This document shows positions 25,827 to 32,642 of a stretch of DNA of 64,000 nt, in pieces. Location: the NCBI RefSeq assembly GCF_003725545.1, contig NZ_RJLN01000017.1:1-64000 (forward strand), read 5' to 3'. The stretch is from Micromonospora solifontis. GTDB taxonomy: Bacteria; Actinomycetota; Actinomycetes; Mycobacteriales; Micromonosporaceae. The first letter of the stretch is position 1; every line of letters starts with the position of its first letter. The notes beneath the pieces were generated by a model, which ran no database searches, was not told the DNA's origin, and worked only from the letters and a program-made list of their open reading frames with translations. The translations under genes were made by a program, and so were the position numbers.

Positions 25827-26285
25827 GTCGGCCTCGGCGACGACCGGCCGGCCGTTCCGGAGCAGGTCCCGGCCGGCGATCTCGTCCGCCTCCCGCCAGG
25901 CCTGGATCCGCTCCGGGCGGACCCGGAACCAGGGGTACTTCTCCCGGAACGTGCGCGGGTCGAAGCCGGTCTTCGCGGCGAACGCGTCGGCTTCGGCGTC
26001 CGGCAGCTCGTCGTGGCGGAGCACCTCCACCGTGCCGTCCACCATGACCACGTCGCGGGTGGCGCCGATGCCGAGGCGTACCCGCCCGGTGTCGCGCATG
26101 TTCCGGCCCGTCGGCGTGTTCTCGGAGGTGGCGAGCAGCAGCGTCTCGCCGCCCCAGCGGAAGGAGAGCGGCACCAGGTAGGGCCGACCGGCCGGGTCGG
26201 CGGTGGCCACCCAGACGTCGACGTCGTGTTCGAGGCGGTGCCGGGTGTCCGCCCAGCGCTGCGCGCGGGACCGGGATTCGGTCAT
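25821..26285 (-). CDS. pyridoxamine 5'-phosphate oxidase-fold flavin/F420-binding protein
   Basis: Split beta-barrel protein of 154 residues: VWVATADPAGRPYLVPLSFRW, LLLATSENTPTGRNMRDTGR, RVRLGIGATRDVVMVDGTVE, then an EKYPWFRVRPERIQAW tail. This matches the PNPOx-like F420-dependent TIGR families of actinobacteria, which use FMN or F420 for oxidoreduction; the substrate is unknown. The ATG at 26285 follows GGAGGG; the longer frame to 26348 has no such signal. Confidence 0.85.
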   Translation of the reverse strand: MTESRSRAQRWADTRHRLEHDVDVWVATADPAGRPYLVPLSFRWGGETLLLATSENTPTGRNMRDTGRVRLGIGATRDVVMVDGTVEVLRHDELPDAEADAFAAKTGFDPRTFREKYPWFRVRPERIQAWREADEIAGRDLLRNGRPVVAEADR

Positions 26286-26394
26286 CGATGCCCTCCATCG
26301 ACTCGCCGGGCCCCGACCGCGTACGGCCGGGGAATGACTGAGGATCATCCTCCAGCCGGACAGCCCACTGGTGGGGCCGGGCTAGGTTCGGGTC

Positions 26395-27159
26395 ATGACC
26401 GATCAGCACCCCGCACTGTCCCTCCGTGGCCTGGCCAAGCGGTTCGACACCAAGGTGGCGGTCGCCGGGGTCGACCTGGACGTTCCGACCGGCTCGTTCT
26501 ACGGGCTGCTCGGTCCGAACGGCGCCGGCAAGACCACCACCCTCTCCATGGCCGTCGGCCTGCTGCGGCCCGACGCGGGCCAGGCCCGGGTCCTCGGGTA
26601 CGACGTGTGGGCCGACCCGGTCCGGGCCAAGGGCCTGCTCGGCGTGATGCCCGACGGGGTTCGGCTCTTCGACCGGCTGAGCGGGGCGGAGCTGCTGGCG
26701 TACCACGGTCTGCTGCGCGGGATGGACCCGGCGGTGGTCGACCAGCGGGCGGCCGAGCTGCTGGACGTGCTGGCGCTCACCGACGCCGGCCGCACCCTGG
26801 TGGTCGACTACTCGGCGGGCATGAAAAAGAAGATCGGCCTGGCCTGCGCGCTGCTGCACGGCCCCCGGCTGCTGGTGCTCGACGAGCCGTTCGAGGCGGT
26901 CGACCCGGTCTCGGCGGCGCTGATCCGGGACATCCTGCACCGGTACGTCGTCGGCGGCGGCACCGTCATCTTCTCCAGCCACGTGATGGAGGTGGTCGAG
27001 CGGCTCTGCTCGCACGTGGCGATCCTGGCGCAGGGCCGGATCACCCGGGTCGGCACGCTCGACGAGGTACGCGGCGACCGTTCGCTGGAGGAGGTCTTCG
27101 TCGAGGTGGTCGGCGGCCGGACCGCGACGGGTGAGGAGCTGTCGTGGCTGTCCCGGTGA
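26395..27159 (+). CDS. ABC transporter ATP-binding protein
   Basis: ABC ATPase of 254 residues for an ABC-2 exporter. Walker A GPNGAGKTT (40-48), a signature segment YSAGMKKKIGLACALL in place of LSGGQ, Walker B LLVLDEPFEAVDP, and a SSHVMEVVE switch His. The ATG at 26395 has TAGGTT (26383-26388) six bases upstream, hence a probable leaderless mRNA. Its end overlaps the permease gene by 16 bp. Confidence 0.94.
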   Translation: MTDQHPALSLRGLAKRFDTKVAVAGVDLDVPTGSFYGLLGPNGAGKTTTLSMAVGLLRPDAGQARVLGYDVWADPVRAKGLLGVMPDGVRLFDRLSGAELLAYHGLLRGMDPAVVDQRAAELLDVLALTDAGRTLVVDYSAGMKKKIGLACALLHGPRLLVLDEPFEAVDPVSAALIRDILHRYVVGGGTVIFSSHVMEVVERLCSHVAILAQGRITRVGTLDEVRGDRSLEEVFVEVVGGRTATGEELSWLSR

Positions 27160-28838
27160 CCACGCCCGACCGGCCGGCGCGGCGGGTCGGCGCCCGGCAC
27201 TTCGTCCGGCTCAAGCTGCGGGTGATGGGCAACAACTTCCGCGGCCAGGGCTGGCGGATCGCGCTGTTCGTGGTGGGGGTGCTGTTCGGCCTCTGGGTCG
27301 CCGCCGGCGCCTTCTTCGCCCTCGCCGCGCCCGGCCTGGCCGGCGAGCCCCGGTTCGCCCTGCTGACCGCCGCCTTCGGCGGTGGCCTGCTGGTGCTCGG
27401 CTGGCTGCTGCTGCCACTGGTCTTCTTCGGCGTCGACGAGACCCTGGACCCGGCCCGGTTCGCGCTGCTCCCGCTGCCCCGCCGCACCCTGGTCACCGGC
27501 CTGTTCGCCGCCGCGCTGGTCAGCGTGCCACTGCTGGCGACGCTGGTCGCGGTGGCCGGGCTGGTGGTCACCGCCGGGGCGCTCGGCGGATGGGCGGCCG
27601 CCCTGGTCTCGGTGCTGGGGATCGTCGGCGGGCTGCTGCTCTGCGTGGCCGCCGCCCGCGCGGTGACCAGCGCGTTCGCCACCATGCTCCGGTCCCGCCG
27701 GGTACGCGACCTGGCCGCCGTCCTGCTCGCGGTGCTCGCCGCGCTGCTCGGGCCGTTGCAGATCGCGGTGCTCGCCGCGGTCCGGCACGCCGACTGGGAC
27801 CGGCTGACCGGGGCGGCCCGGGTGATCGGCTGGACCCCGTTGGGGGCGCCGTGGACCGCCGGGGTCGAGGTCGCCGAGGGCCGCCCCTGGGCGGCCCTGG
27901 TGAAGTTGCTGATCACCGTGGCGGCGCTCGGGGCGCTGCTGTTCTGGTGGTCCCGGACGCTGGAGTCGGCGATGGTCGGCACCGCCACCGCCGGCCCGTC
28001 CCGGCAGCGGCGCGGCCCGGCCGGTGGGCCGGTCGCCCAGCTCTTTCCCCGGGCCGTCGGCTGGGCCCGGCGGGACCGGTTCGGCGCGCTGGTCGCCCGG
28101 GAGTGCCGCTACTGGTGGCGGGACGCCCGGCGGCGGGCCAACCTGATCACCATCGCGGTGGTGGGCGTCTTCGTGCCGGTGATGGTCAACCTGGGCGGCT
28201 CCCGGCTGGTCGAGGACGGCGGCCAGGCGTTCGACGGGACGGTCCCCTACTCCTCGCCGGTGCGGCTCAGCCTCTCGATGCTGTTCGTTGGGGTGGTCGC
28301 CTCGGTCACCCTGGCCAACCAGTTCGGCTTCGACGGCAGCGCGTACGCGGCGAACGTGGTGGCCGGCGTGCCGGGGCGGCTGGAGCTGCGCGCCCGGATG
28401 ACTGCGTTCGCGGTCTACGTGGTGCCGATTCTGGTCGCGGTCGCGATCATCCTGGCCACCCTGCTGGGTCGGCCCGCCTGGCTGGGCGTGATGGCCGGCA
28501 CGCTGTTCGCCGCGTACGGCGTCGGGCTGGCGATCAACGCCTTCGTCGCGGTGCTCGGCGGGTACGCGCTGCCCGAGACGAGCAACCCGTTCGCGATGAA
28601 CAGCGGCGCGGGCGCGGCGAAGGGACTGCTCACCCTGCTCTCCATGGTCGCCTCGGCGCTGGTCGCGGTGCCGATGGTGCTGGCCGCGGCGCTGCTCGGC
28701 GGCGCCTGGCTCTGGCTGGCCCTGCCGGTCGGCCTGGCCTACGGGGTGGGCGCGGCGCTGCTCGGCGCGTACCTGGCCGGGGACGTGCTGGACCGACGCC
28801 AGCCGGAGCTGCTCTCCGCCGTCACCCCGAGGCGCTGA
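27144..28838 (+). CDS. ABC-2 type transporter permease
   Basis: Integral membrane subunit of 564 residues with about 12 hydrophobic segments and two large cytoplasmic loops, partner of the overlapping ATPase. No solute-binding protein is nearby, so export is likely. The substrate is unknown. It begins GTG at 27144 inside the ATPase gene, and its TGA overlaps the next ATG by one base, so three genes form one transcription unit. Confidence 0.9.
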   Translation: MAVPVTTPDRPARRVGARHFVRLKLRVMGNNFRGQGWRIALFVVGVLFGLWVAAGAFFALAAPGLAGEPRFALLTAAFGGGLLVLGWLLLPLVFFGVDETLDPARFALLPLPRRTLVTGLFAAALVSVPLLATLVAVAGLVVTAGALGGWAAALVSVLGIVGGLLLCVAAARAVTSAFATMLRSRRVRDLAAVLLAVLAALLGPLQIAVLAAVRHADWDRLTGAARVIGWTPLGAPWTAGVEVAEGRPWAALVKLLITVAALGALLFWWSRTLESAMVGTATAGPSRQRRGPAGGPVAQLFPRAVGWARRDRFGALVARECRYWWRDARRRANLITIAVVGVFVPVMVNLGGSRLVEDGGQAFDGTVPYSSPVRLSLSMLFVGVVASVTLANQFGFDGSAYAANVVAGVPGRLELRARMTAFAVYVVPILVAVAIILATLLGRPAWLGVMAGTLFAAYGVGLAINAFVAVLGGYALPETSNPFAMNSGAGAAKGLLTLLSMVASALVAVPMVLAAALLGGAWLWLALPVGLAYGVGAALLGAYLAGDVLDRRQPELLSAVTPRR

Positions 28839-29332
28839 TGCCCGTCGTCGAGGCGGTGGTCACGGTGCCGGTCCCCCCGGAGTTGGCGTTCGCCGTGTCG
28901 CAGACGGTGGCGCCGGTCCGCTACCGCTGGGATCCGTTCGTCCGCGAGCAGCACTTCGAGGGCGGCGCGACCCGTCCCGGGAAGGGCGTCCGCACGTTCA
29001 CCCGGTCCCGGCACGGCCTGACCATGGTCAGCGAGTACGTCTCCTACGCGCCGCCGACCAACGTGGGCATGAGGATGGTGCGGGGACCCTGGTTCTTCGA
29101 GATGTTCGGCGGCGGCTGGCGGTTCGCGCCGGGACCGGAGCCGGGAACGACGGTCGCCACCTGGCGGTACAACTTCCGGTGCCGGCCGGCTGCGCTGCGC
29201 CCGTTCGCCGAGCGCGTCGGGGTCTGGCTGCTCGGCCGGGACATCCGCCGCCGGATCGCCGGGTACGCCGCGGGTTGCGCCGACCCGGAGGTGCTGGCCG
29301 CCGCCCGCCGGGCAATCAACTCCGGCGCATGA
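28838..29332 (+). CDS. SRPBCC (START/Bet v1-like) family protein
   Basis: Soluble protein of 164 residues with the SRPBCC helix-grip pattern: VVTVPVPPELAFAVSQTVAP, YRWDPFVREQHF, GKGVRTFTRSRHGLTMVSEY, WRFAPGPEPGTTVATWRYNF. Such domains bind hydrophobic ligands. It is coupled to the ABC permease (one-base stop/start overlap), so ligand handling for the exporter is possible. Its last 17 bp overlap the convergent DUF4177-like gene. Confidence 0.85.
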   Translation: MPVVEAVVTVPVPPELAFAVSQTVAPVRYRWDPFVREQHFEGGATRPGKGVRTFTRSRHGLTMVSEYVSYAPPTNVGMRMVRGPWFFEMFGGGWRFAPGPEPGTTVATWRYNFRCRPAALRPFAERVGVWLLGRDIRRRIAGYAAGCADPEVLAAARRAINSGA

Positions 29333-29570
29333 AGGCGCACGGGGTGAAACTGCCGGTGACCGGCACGACGCTGACCAGTTCCCAGCCGTAGTTCGACAGG
29401 TGCTCGACCGCCTCCAACAGTTGGGTGACCCCGCTGGCCAGGAAGGCCGGGCGGGCCACCAGGGCGAGATGCCGGTACGGGTAGGACCGCAGGTCGACCT
29501 CGCCGCGGAGGATCACGTCGGCACCGAGGGTGCGGGACTGGGCCAACTGCTGCGGCGGCACGAAGGTCAT
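29316..29570 (-). CDS. DUF4177-like small protein
   Basis: Protein of 84 residues. The C-terminal motif LSNYGWELVSVVPVTGSF plus a short FMRR tail matches the DUF4177 pattern of small proteins with a conserved GWELV core and unknown role. The ATG at 29570 is chosen because TATCGT (minus strand, 29578-29583) is seven bases upstream; the frame stays open to 29597. A remnant of a second copy lies just upstream. Confidence 0.65.
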   Translation of the reverse strand: MTFVPPQQLAQSRTLGADVILRGEVDLRSYPYRHLALVARPAFLASGVTQLLEAVEHLSNYGWELVSVVPVTGSFTPCAFMRRS

Positions 29571-29615
29571 GTCCCGCACGATAAGGCCGGCGCGCATCTC
29601 CCCGGAGCGGCCCGG

Positions 29616-29708
29616 TCAGGCCGTCCGGCGCATGGCGGCGTACAGGTGGTGCCCCTCCCCGACGGAGGTGATGTTGATCAGTTCCCACCCGTTAGCCCGG
29701 CCCCGCAC
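29616..29708 (-). pseudogene. 3' remnant of a second DUF4177-like gene
   Basis: Minus-strand translation to the TGA at 29616-29618 reads ANGWELINITSVGEGHHLYA then AMRRTA, parallel to YGWELVSVVPVTGSF...FMRRS of the intact neighbour. Upstream in frame there is only a GTG at 29708 and then a stop at 29712-29714, so the N-terminal half is missing. A palindromic repeat (29729-29795) sits where the rest of the gene would be. Confidence 0.6.
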
Positions 29709-29728
29709 GGCTCATCCCGCGTCAACAT

Positions 29729-29795
29729 CACGCTCAACCCACGAAGTAGTGGCTACCGCCTGCCGACGAGGCCACTGTTTCCCGGTTTCAGCGTG
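29729..29795. repeat. imperfect 25-bp palindromic repeat, copy 2
   Basis: Positions 29729-29753 and 29771-29795 are inverted repeats with 19 of 25 positions paired (outer CACGCT/AGCGTG, inner AGTGGC/GCCACT) around a 17-nt loop. It shares GAARTAGTG and GCCACTGTTTCC with copy 1 at 14999-15050. Its right arm enters the 3' end of the DUF397 gene. Confidence 0.65.
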
Positions 29796-30000
29796 ACCTT
29801 GAGGGGTCGAGGTCGCCGCTGCCCGGGACGGCGGTCAGGAAGCCGCGCCAGGCACCCGACGTGAAGGTGAGCGTGGGACCGGACCGGTCCTTGCTGTCCC
29901 GGACCAGCACCACCCCGGGCAGGTTGTCCGCCACCTCGACACAGTTGCCCTCGTTGGCCGAACGGATCGACTTGCGCCAGCGGGGCGCGAGACTCGTCAT
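29788..30000 (-). CDS. DUF397 domain protein
   Basis: A 70-residue DUF397 protein: RWRKSIRSANEGNCVEVADN, GVVLVRDSKDRSGPTLTF, AWRGFLTAV. These partner the upstream XRE/DUF5753 regulator in hundreds of actinobacterial loci, probably as its small antagonist or ligand. The ATG overlaps the regulator stop codon, so the two are co-translated. The last residues (DLDPSRSR) fall within a palindromic repeat and may be an added tail. Confidence 0.88.
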   Translation of the reverse strand: MTSLAPRWRKSIRSANEGNCVEVADNLPGVVLVRDSKDRSGPTLTFTSGAWRGFLTAVPGSGDLDPSRSR

Positions 30001-30782
30001 GGCGTCACCTTCAGCTTGTTGATCAGGTCGACGGAGGCGCGCTCGCTGAGCGCCTCGCCGAGCAGATGCTCCCACTTGCGCTGCACCAAGCCTATCCACT
30101 CCGGGTAGTCCGCGATCTGCCCACGCGCCGCGTTGTCGAGGCAGAGCAGGCGGTCTTTCCCGGGCAGTTCCGCGAGCACGAAGCCGCCGCCCATGGAGGT
30201 GTGGGCACCGACTTCGAGCGGCAGGACGTGCAGGCGCACCTGTGGCAACTCGACCGCTTCGAGCAGCCGGCCGAGCTGCCGGTCCATCGCGGCGGGCCCG
30301 CCGACGGGCCTGCGCAGAGCGCTCTCGTCGATGACGAACACACACTCGGGCGGGTCCTCCCGGTGGAGCAGCTGCTGCCGGCTCATGCGGAGGCTGACAA
30401 GCTCCTCCACCCGATCGCTCCGGTACAACCCGCCCGCCGAGGCGACCGCGCGGCAGTACTCCTCAGTCTGTAGCAGCCCCGGAACCAGGCACGGCTCGAA
30501 GTAACACAGTCGGGTGGCTCGCGCCTCGTGGCCGGGCCAGGACTCGAACCAGGCCGGCCCGCTCTCCGCCTCGTCCTCTTTCAGCAGGCCGGCGAGGAGG
30601 CCGCCGGTGCCGAGGGCCTGGTCGGCGGCGACGGCGAACTCCATGGTCGGCCGGCGGCGGCCGGTTTCGATCGCGGCCACCGTGGACGGACTCCACTTGA
30701 TCAGCGCGGCCAGCCCCTCCTGGGAGACGTCCGCGCCGGCCCGGGCGGCCTTCAACGCCCGGATCCACATCTCGATGTTCAT
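29997..30782 (-). CDS. XRE-family transcriptional regulator with DUF5753
   Basis: Regulator of 261 residues. The N-terminal HTH is GADVSQEGLAALIKWSPSTV then AAIETGRRRPTMEF; DUF5753 follows (RLCYFEPCLVPGLLQTEEYC to LPLEVGAHTSMGGGFVLAEL). The ATG at 30782 has GGAGAGGTAAG just upstream. The gene is divergent from the small-protein/flavin-reductase operon, and a CTTACC/GGTAAG palindrome at its start is a possible autoregulatory site. BldB/WhiJ-like loci in Streptomyces have the same two-gene layout. Confidence 0.9.
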   Translation of the reverse strand: MNIEMWIRALKAARAGADVSQEGLAALIKWSPSTVAAIETGRRRPTMEFAVAADQALGTGGLLAGLLKEDEAESGPAWFESWPGHEARATRLCYFEPCLVPGLLQTEEYCRAVASAGGLYRSDRVEELVSLRMSRQQLLHREDPPECVFVIDESALRRPVGGPAAMDRQLGRLLEAVELPQVRLHVLPLEVGAHTSMGGGFVLAELPGKDRLLCLDNAARGQIADYPEWIGLVQRKWEHLLGEALSERASVDLINKLKVTP

Positions 30783-30783
30783 C

Positions 30784-30800
30784 CTTACCTCTCCGGTAAG
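30784..30800. promoter_or_regulatory. candidate operator of the XRE regulator
   Basis: CTTACC-N5-GGTAAG begins one base upstream of the regulator start and spans its Shine-Dalgarno. Its position suits autorepression. Confidence 0.4.
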
Positions 30801-30978
30801 TACGTGACCGCGCTGCGTAGTAAGCCCTGGCATCCTCCCCTGTCCGCGTCCCCGAGTCCAGGGTGGAGACACGCGGCCCGGCTGGTGGAGGCGACGACCC
30901 GGCGGCCGGTCCTGCGACGGGTCGCCCCGGCCATTCCCCCGGCCGGGGCGACCCCTTCCGACCAGAAGGAGGCACCGG

Positions 30979-31209
30979 ATGTTCAGCCTGTTCCGCCGCC
31001 GCCGGAACGCCGCCGCGCGCGCGTACCGGAGGACCGCGCCCGCGTACGACGGAGCCACGCCACCGCCCCCGGACGCCGTGCCGGTCCCGCCCTGGTCGAA
31101 CGCGGCGCCGGCCTGGGCGGCCCAGCCGACGGTGGCCCTGCCGCGTCCCGGTCGGGCCGGCTGGCTCACCCCCGCGCAGACCTGGCGGGCGAACGGCGGC
31201 CGCTGGTGA
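30979..31209 (+). CDS. small hypothetical protein, Pro/Ala-rich
   Basis: A 76-residue protein starting MFSLFRRRRNAAARAYRR and ending WLTPAQTWRANGGRW. AGAAGGAGG lies eight bases upstream of the ATG, a strong translation signal. No known domain. Its TGA overlaps the GTG of the next gene by four bases, so it is coupled to the zinc-ribbon/flavin-reductase gene and divergent from the XRE pair. Confidence 0.7.
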   Translation: MFSLFRRRRNAAARAYRRTAPAYDGATPPPPDAVPVPPWSNAAPAWAAQPTVALPRPGRAGWLTPAQTWRANGGRW

Positions 31210-32033
31210 CCGACGGGCAGATCGTGGACGGAGGTGGCCCTTCCGGGGGTCGCCTCCCGCCCAGGTCCCGCAGTGGTCGGATCGAGCATCTGCCCATGCG
31301 GCCGGCGTGGCGGTGCCGGGCGTGCGGGGCGCACTGGCCGTGCCAGCCGGCGCGGCTCGCCCTGCTGGTCGAGTACCGGCAGGACCGGACCGCGCTGCTG
31401 GTCTACCTGGGCGGGCTGCTGGCGGAGGCGGGTGATCAGCTCGGCCATCCGGCGGGCCTGCACCGGCGCTTCCTCGGTTGGGCACGGGACCGGGGCGGCA
31501 CAATGTTTCACGTGAATCATGAGCCGGGGGCCGAGATCCACCACACCGACCCGTTCGCGGTGCCGGCCGGGCAGCGCTCGCCGGTACGCCGGCTGCGTGG
31601 CCGGCTGGCCGCCCCGGTGACACTCTGGACCGCGCCCGGCCCGGCCGGGCTGACCGTCTCCTCCACCCTGGTCGCCGAGGGGGAGCCGGACCGGCTGCTC
31701 GGGTTGATCGATCCGGAGTCGGACCTGTGGGCGGCGGTCGAGGAGGCGGGCCGGTTCGCCGTCGCGCCGCTCGGCCCGCCGCACCGGCAGCTCGCCGACC
31801 GCTTCGCCGGCCTCTTCCCGTCTCCCGGTGGGCTGTTCGCCATCGACGGGTGGACCGAGACGCCGTACGGGCCGGTGCCGTCGGACGCCGGCGGGTGGGC
31901 CGGCTGCCGGCTCGACACCGCCCGGGAGTACGGCTGGGGCCTGCTGGTCGAGGCCACCATCGAGGCGGTCGACCTCGCCGAGGAAACCGATCCCCTTCTG
32001 CACTACCGGGGGCGGTACCGCGAGCTGGGGTGA
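31206..32033 (+). CDS. fusion of a WRCxxCG zinc-ribbon-like domain and a flavin reductase-like domain
   Basis: Open frame of 275 residues. Residues about 30-97 form a small domain, MRPAWRCRACGAHWPCQPAR then a helical ARLALLVEYRQDRTALLVYL stretch, that I recall as a free-standing protein in Micromonosporaceae. Residues about 105-265 resemble the FMN-binding flavin reductase family (HTDPFAVPAGQRSPVRRL, APVTLWTAPGPAGLTVSSTL, GLFAIDGWTETPYGPV). The junction MFHVNHEPG is encoded by a parS-like palindrome. A separate start at ATG 31503 would yield only the reductase. The GTG at 31206 is coupled to the preceding gene. Confidence 0.7.
   Translation: MTDGQIVDGGGPSGGRLPPRSRSGRIEHLPMRPAWRCRACGAHWPCQPARLALLVEYRQDRTALLVYLGGLLAEAGDQLGHPAGLHRRFLGWARDRGGTMFHVNHEPGAEIHHTDPFAVPAGQRSPVRRLRGRLAAPVTLWTAPGPAGLTVSSTLVAEGEPDRLLGLIDPESDLWAAVEEAGRFAVAPLGPPHRQLADRFAGLFPSPGGLFAIDGWTETPYGPVPSDAGGWAGCRLDTAREYGWGLLVEATIEAVDLAEETDPLLHYRGRYRELG
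31504..31519. promoter_or_regulatory. parS-like ParB-binding site
   Basis: TGTTTCACGTGAATCA matches the parS consensus TGTTTCACGTGAAACA at 15 of 16 positions, including the entire TTTCACGTGAA core. It lies inside the zinc-ribbon/flavin-reductase gene. Confidence 0.75.
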
Positions 32034-32273
32034 CCGGACCTGGTAGGTCGGCGATGTGGCGGTGTCGAGGGCGGGAGGATGGCCCATCATCGCCGACCAG
32101 GAGTCGATCAAGCGGTGACGACCGGTGAGCGGAGTGACCTAGGTCACTCGGCGCAGGAGGGCGACCGTTCGGCGCAGCCGGTCGCCGTTGTCGATCTGCA
32201 CCTTCCCGGGTTGGGAGCGCGGTCTCTACCGTGCGCGAAAATCCCCACGCCTGCGAAGGTGGTGATCCACAGA

Positions 32274-32642
32274 ATGTCCACGGACACACCAGCGTCCGCG
32301 CCGGCCGAGTCCGCAGCGGAGCGTTATCTGGCCGTACAACGGTCGGACGAGTTCGCCGGGTTGCGGCGCACGCTGCGCGGCTTCATCTTCCCGATGACCG
32401 TCGCGTTCTTCCTGTGGTACGCGCTCTACGTCATCCTCTCCGCGTACGCGCGGGGCTTCATGGGCACGAAGCTCTTCGGCAACATCAACGTCGCCCTGGT
32501 CTTCGGCCTGCTCCAGTTCGTCTCCACGTTCGTCATCGCCTGGCTCTACGCCCGGTTCGCGGACCGCAGGATCGACCCGGTCGCCGACCGGATCCGCGCC
32601 GAGATCGGGGAGGTGACCCATGAACACGGTCCTCGCGGCTGA
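32274..32642 (+). CDS. DUF485 family membrane protein
   Basis: A 122-residue protein with two transmembrane helices (about 43-63 and 77-99). The DUF485 core is LRRTLRGFIFPMTVAFFLWY then ALYVILSAYARGFMG, KLFGNINVALVFGLLQFVST. Such proteins are the small partner of acetate/cation symporters (YjcH-ActP in E. coli). The ATG at 32274 is preferred; GTG 32262 is in frame. TACCGT at 32227-32232 may be the -10 box. It overlaps the symporter by 23 bp. Confidence 0.93.
   Translation: MSTDTPASAPAESAAERYLAVQRSDEFAGLRRTLRGFIFPMTVAFFLWYALYVILSAYARGFMGTKLFGNINVALVFGLLQFVSTFVIAWLYARFADRRIDPVADRIRAEIGEVTHEHGPRG

Noticed and set aside
30535..30560. GGACTCGAACCAGG resembles the T-arm of a tRNA on the minus strand
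   Set aside because: It lies within the well-supported XRE regulator gene, and no acceptor, D or anticodon stems can be drawn around it.
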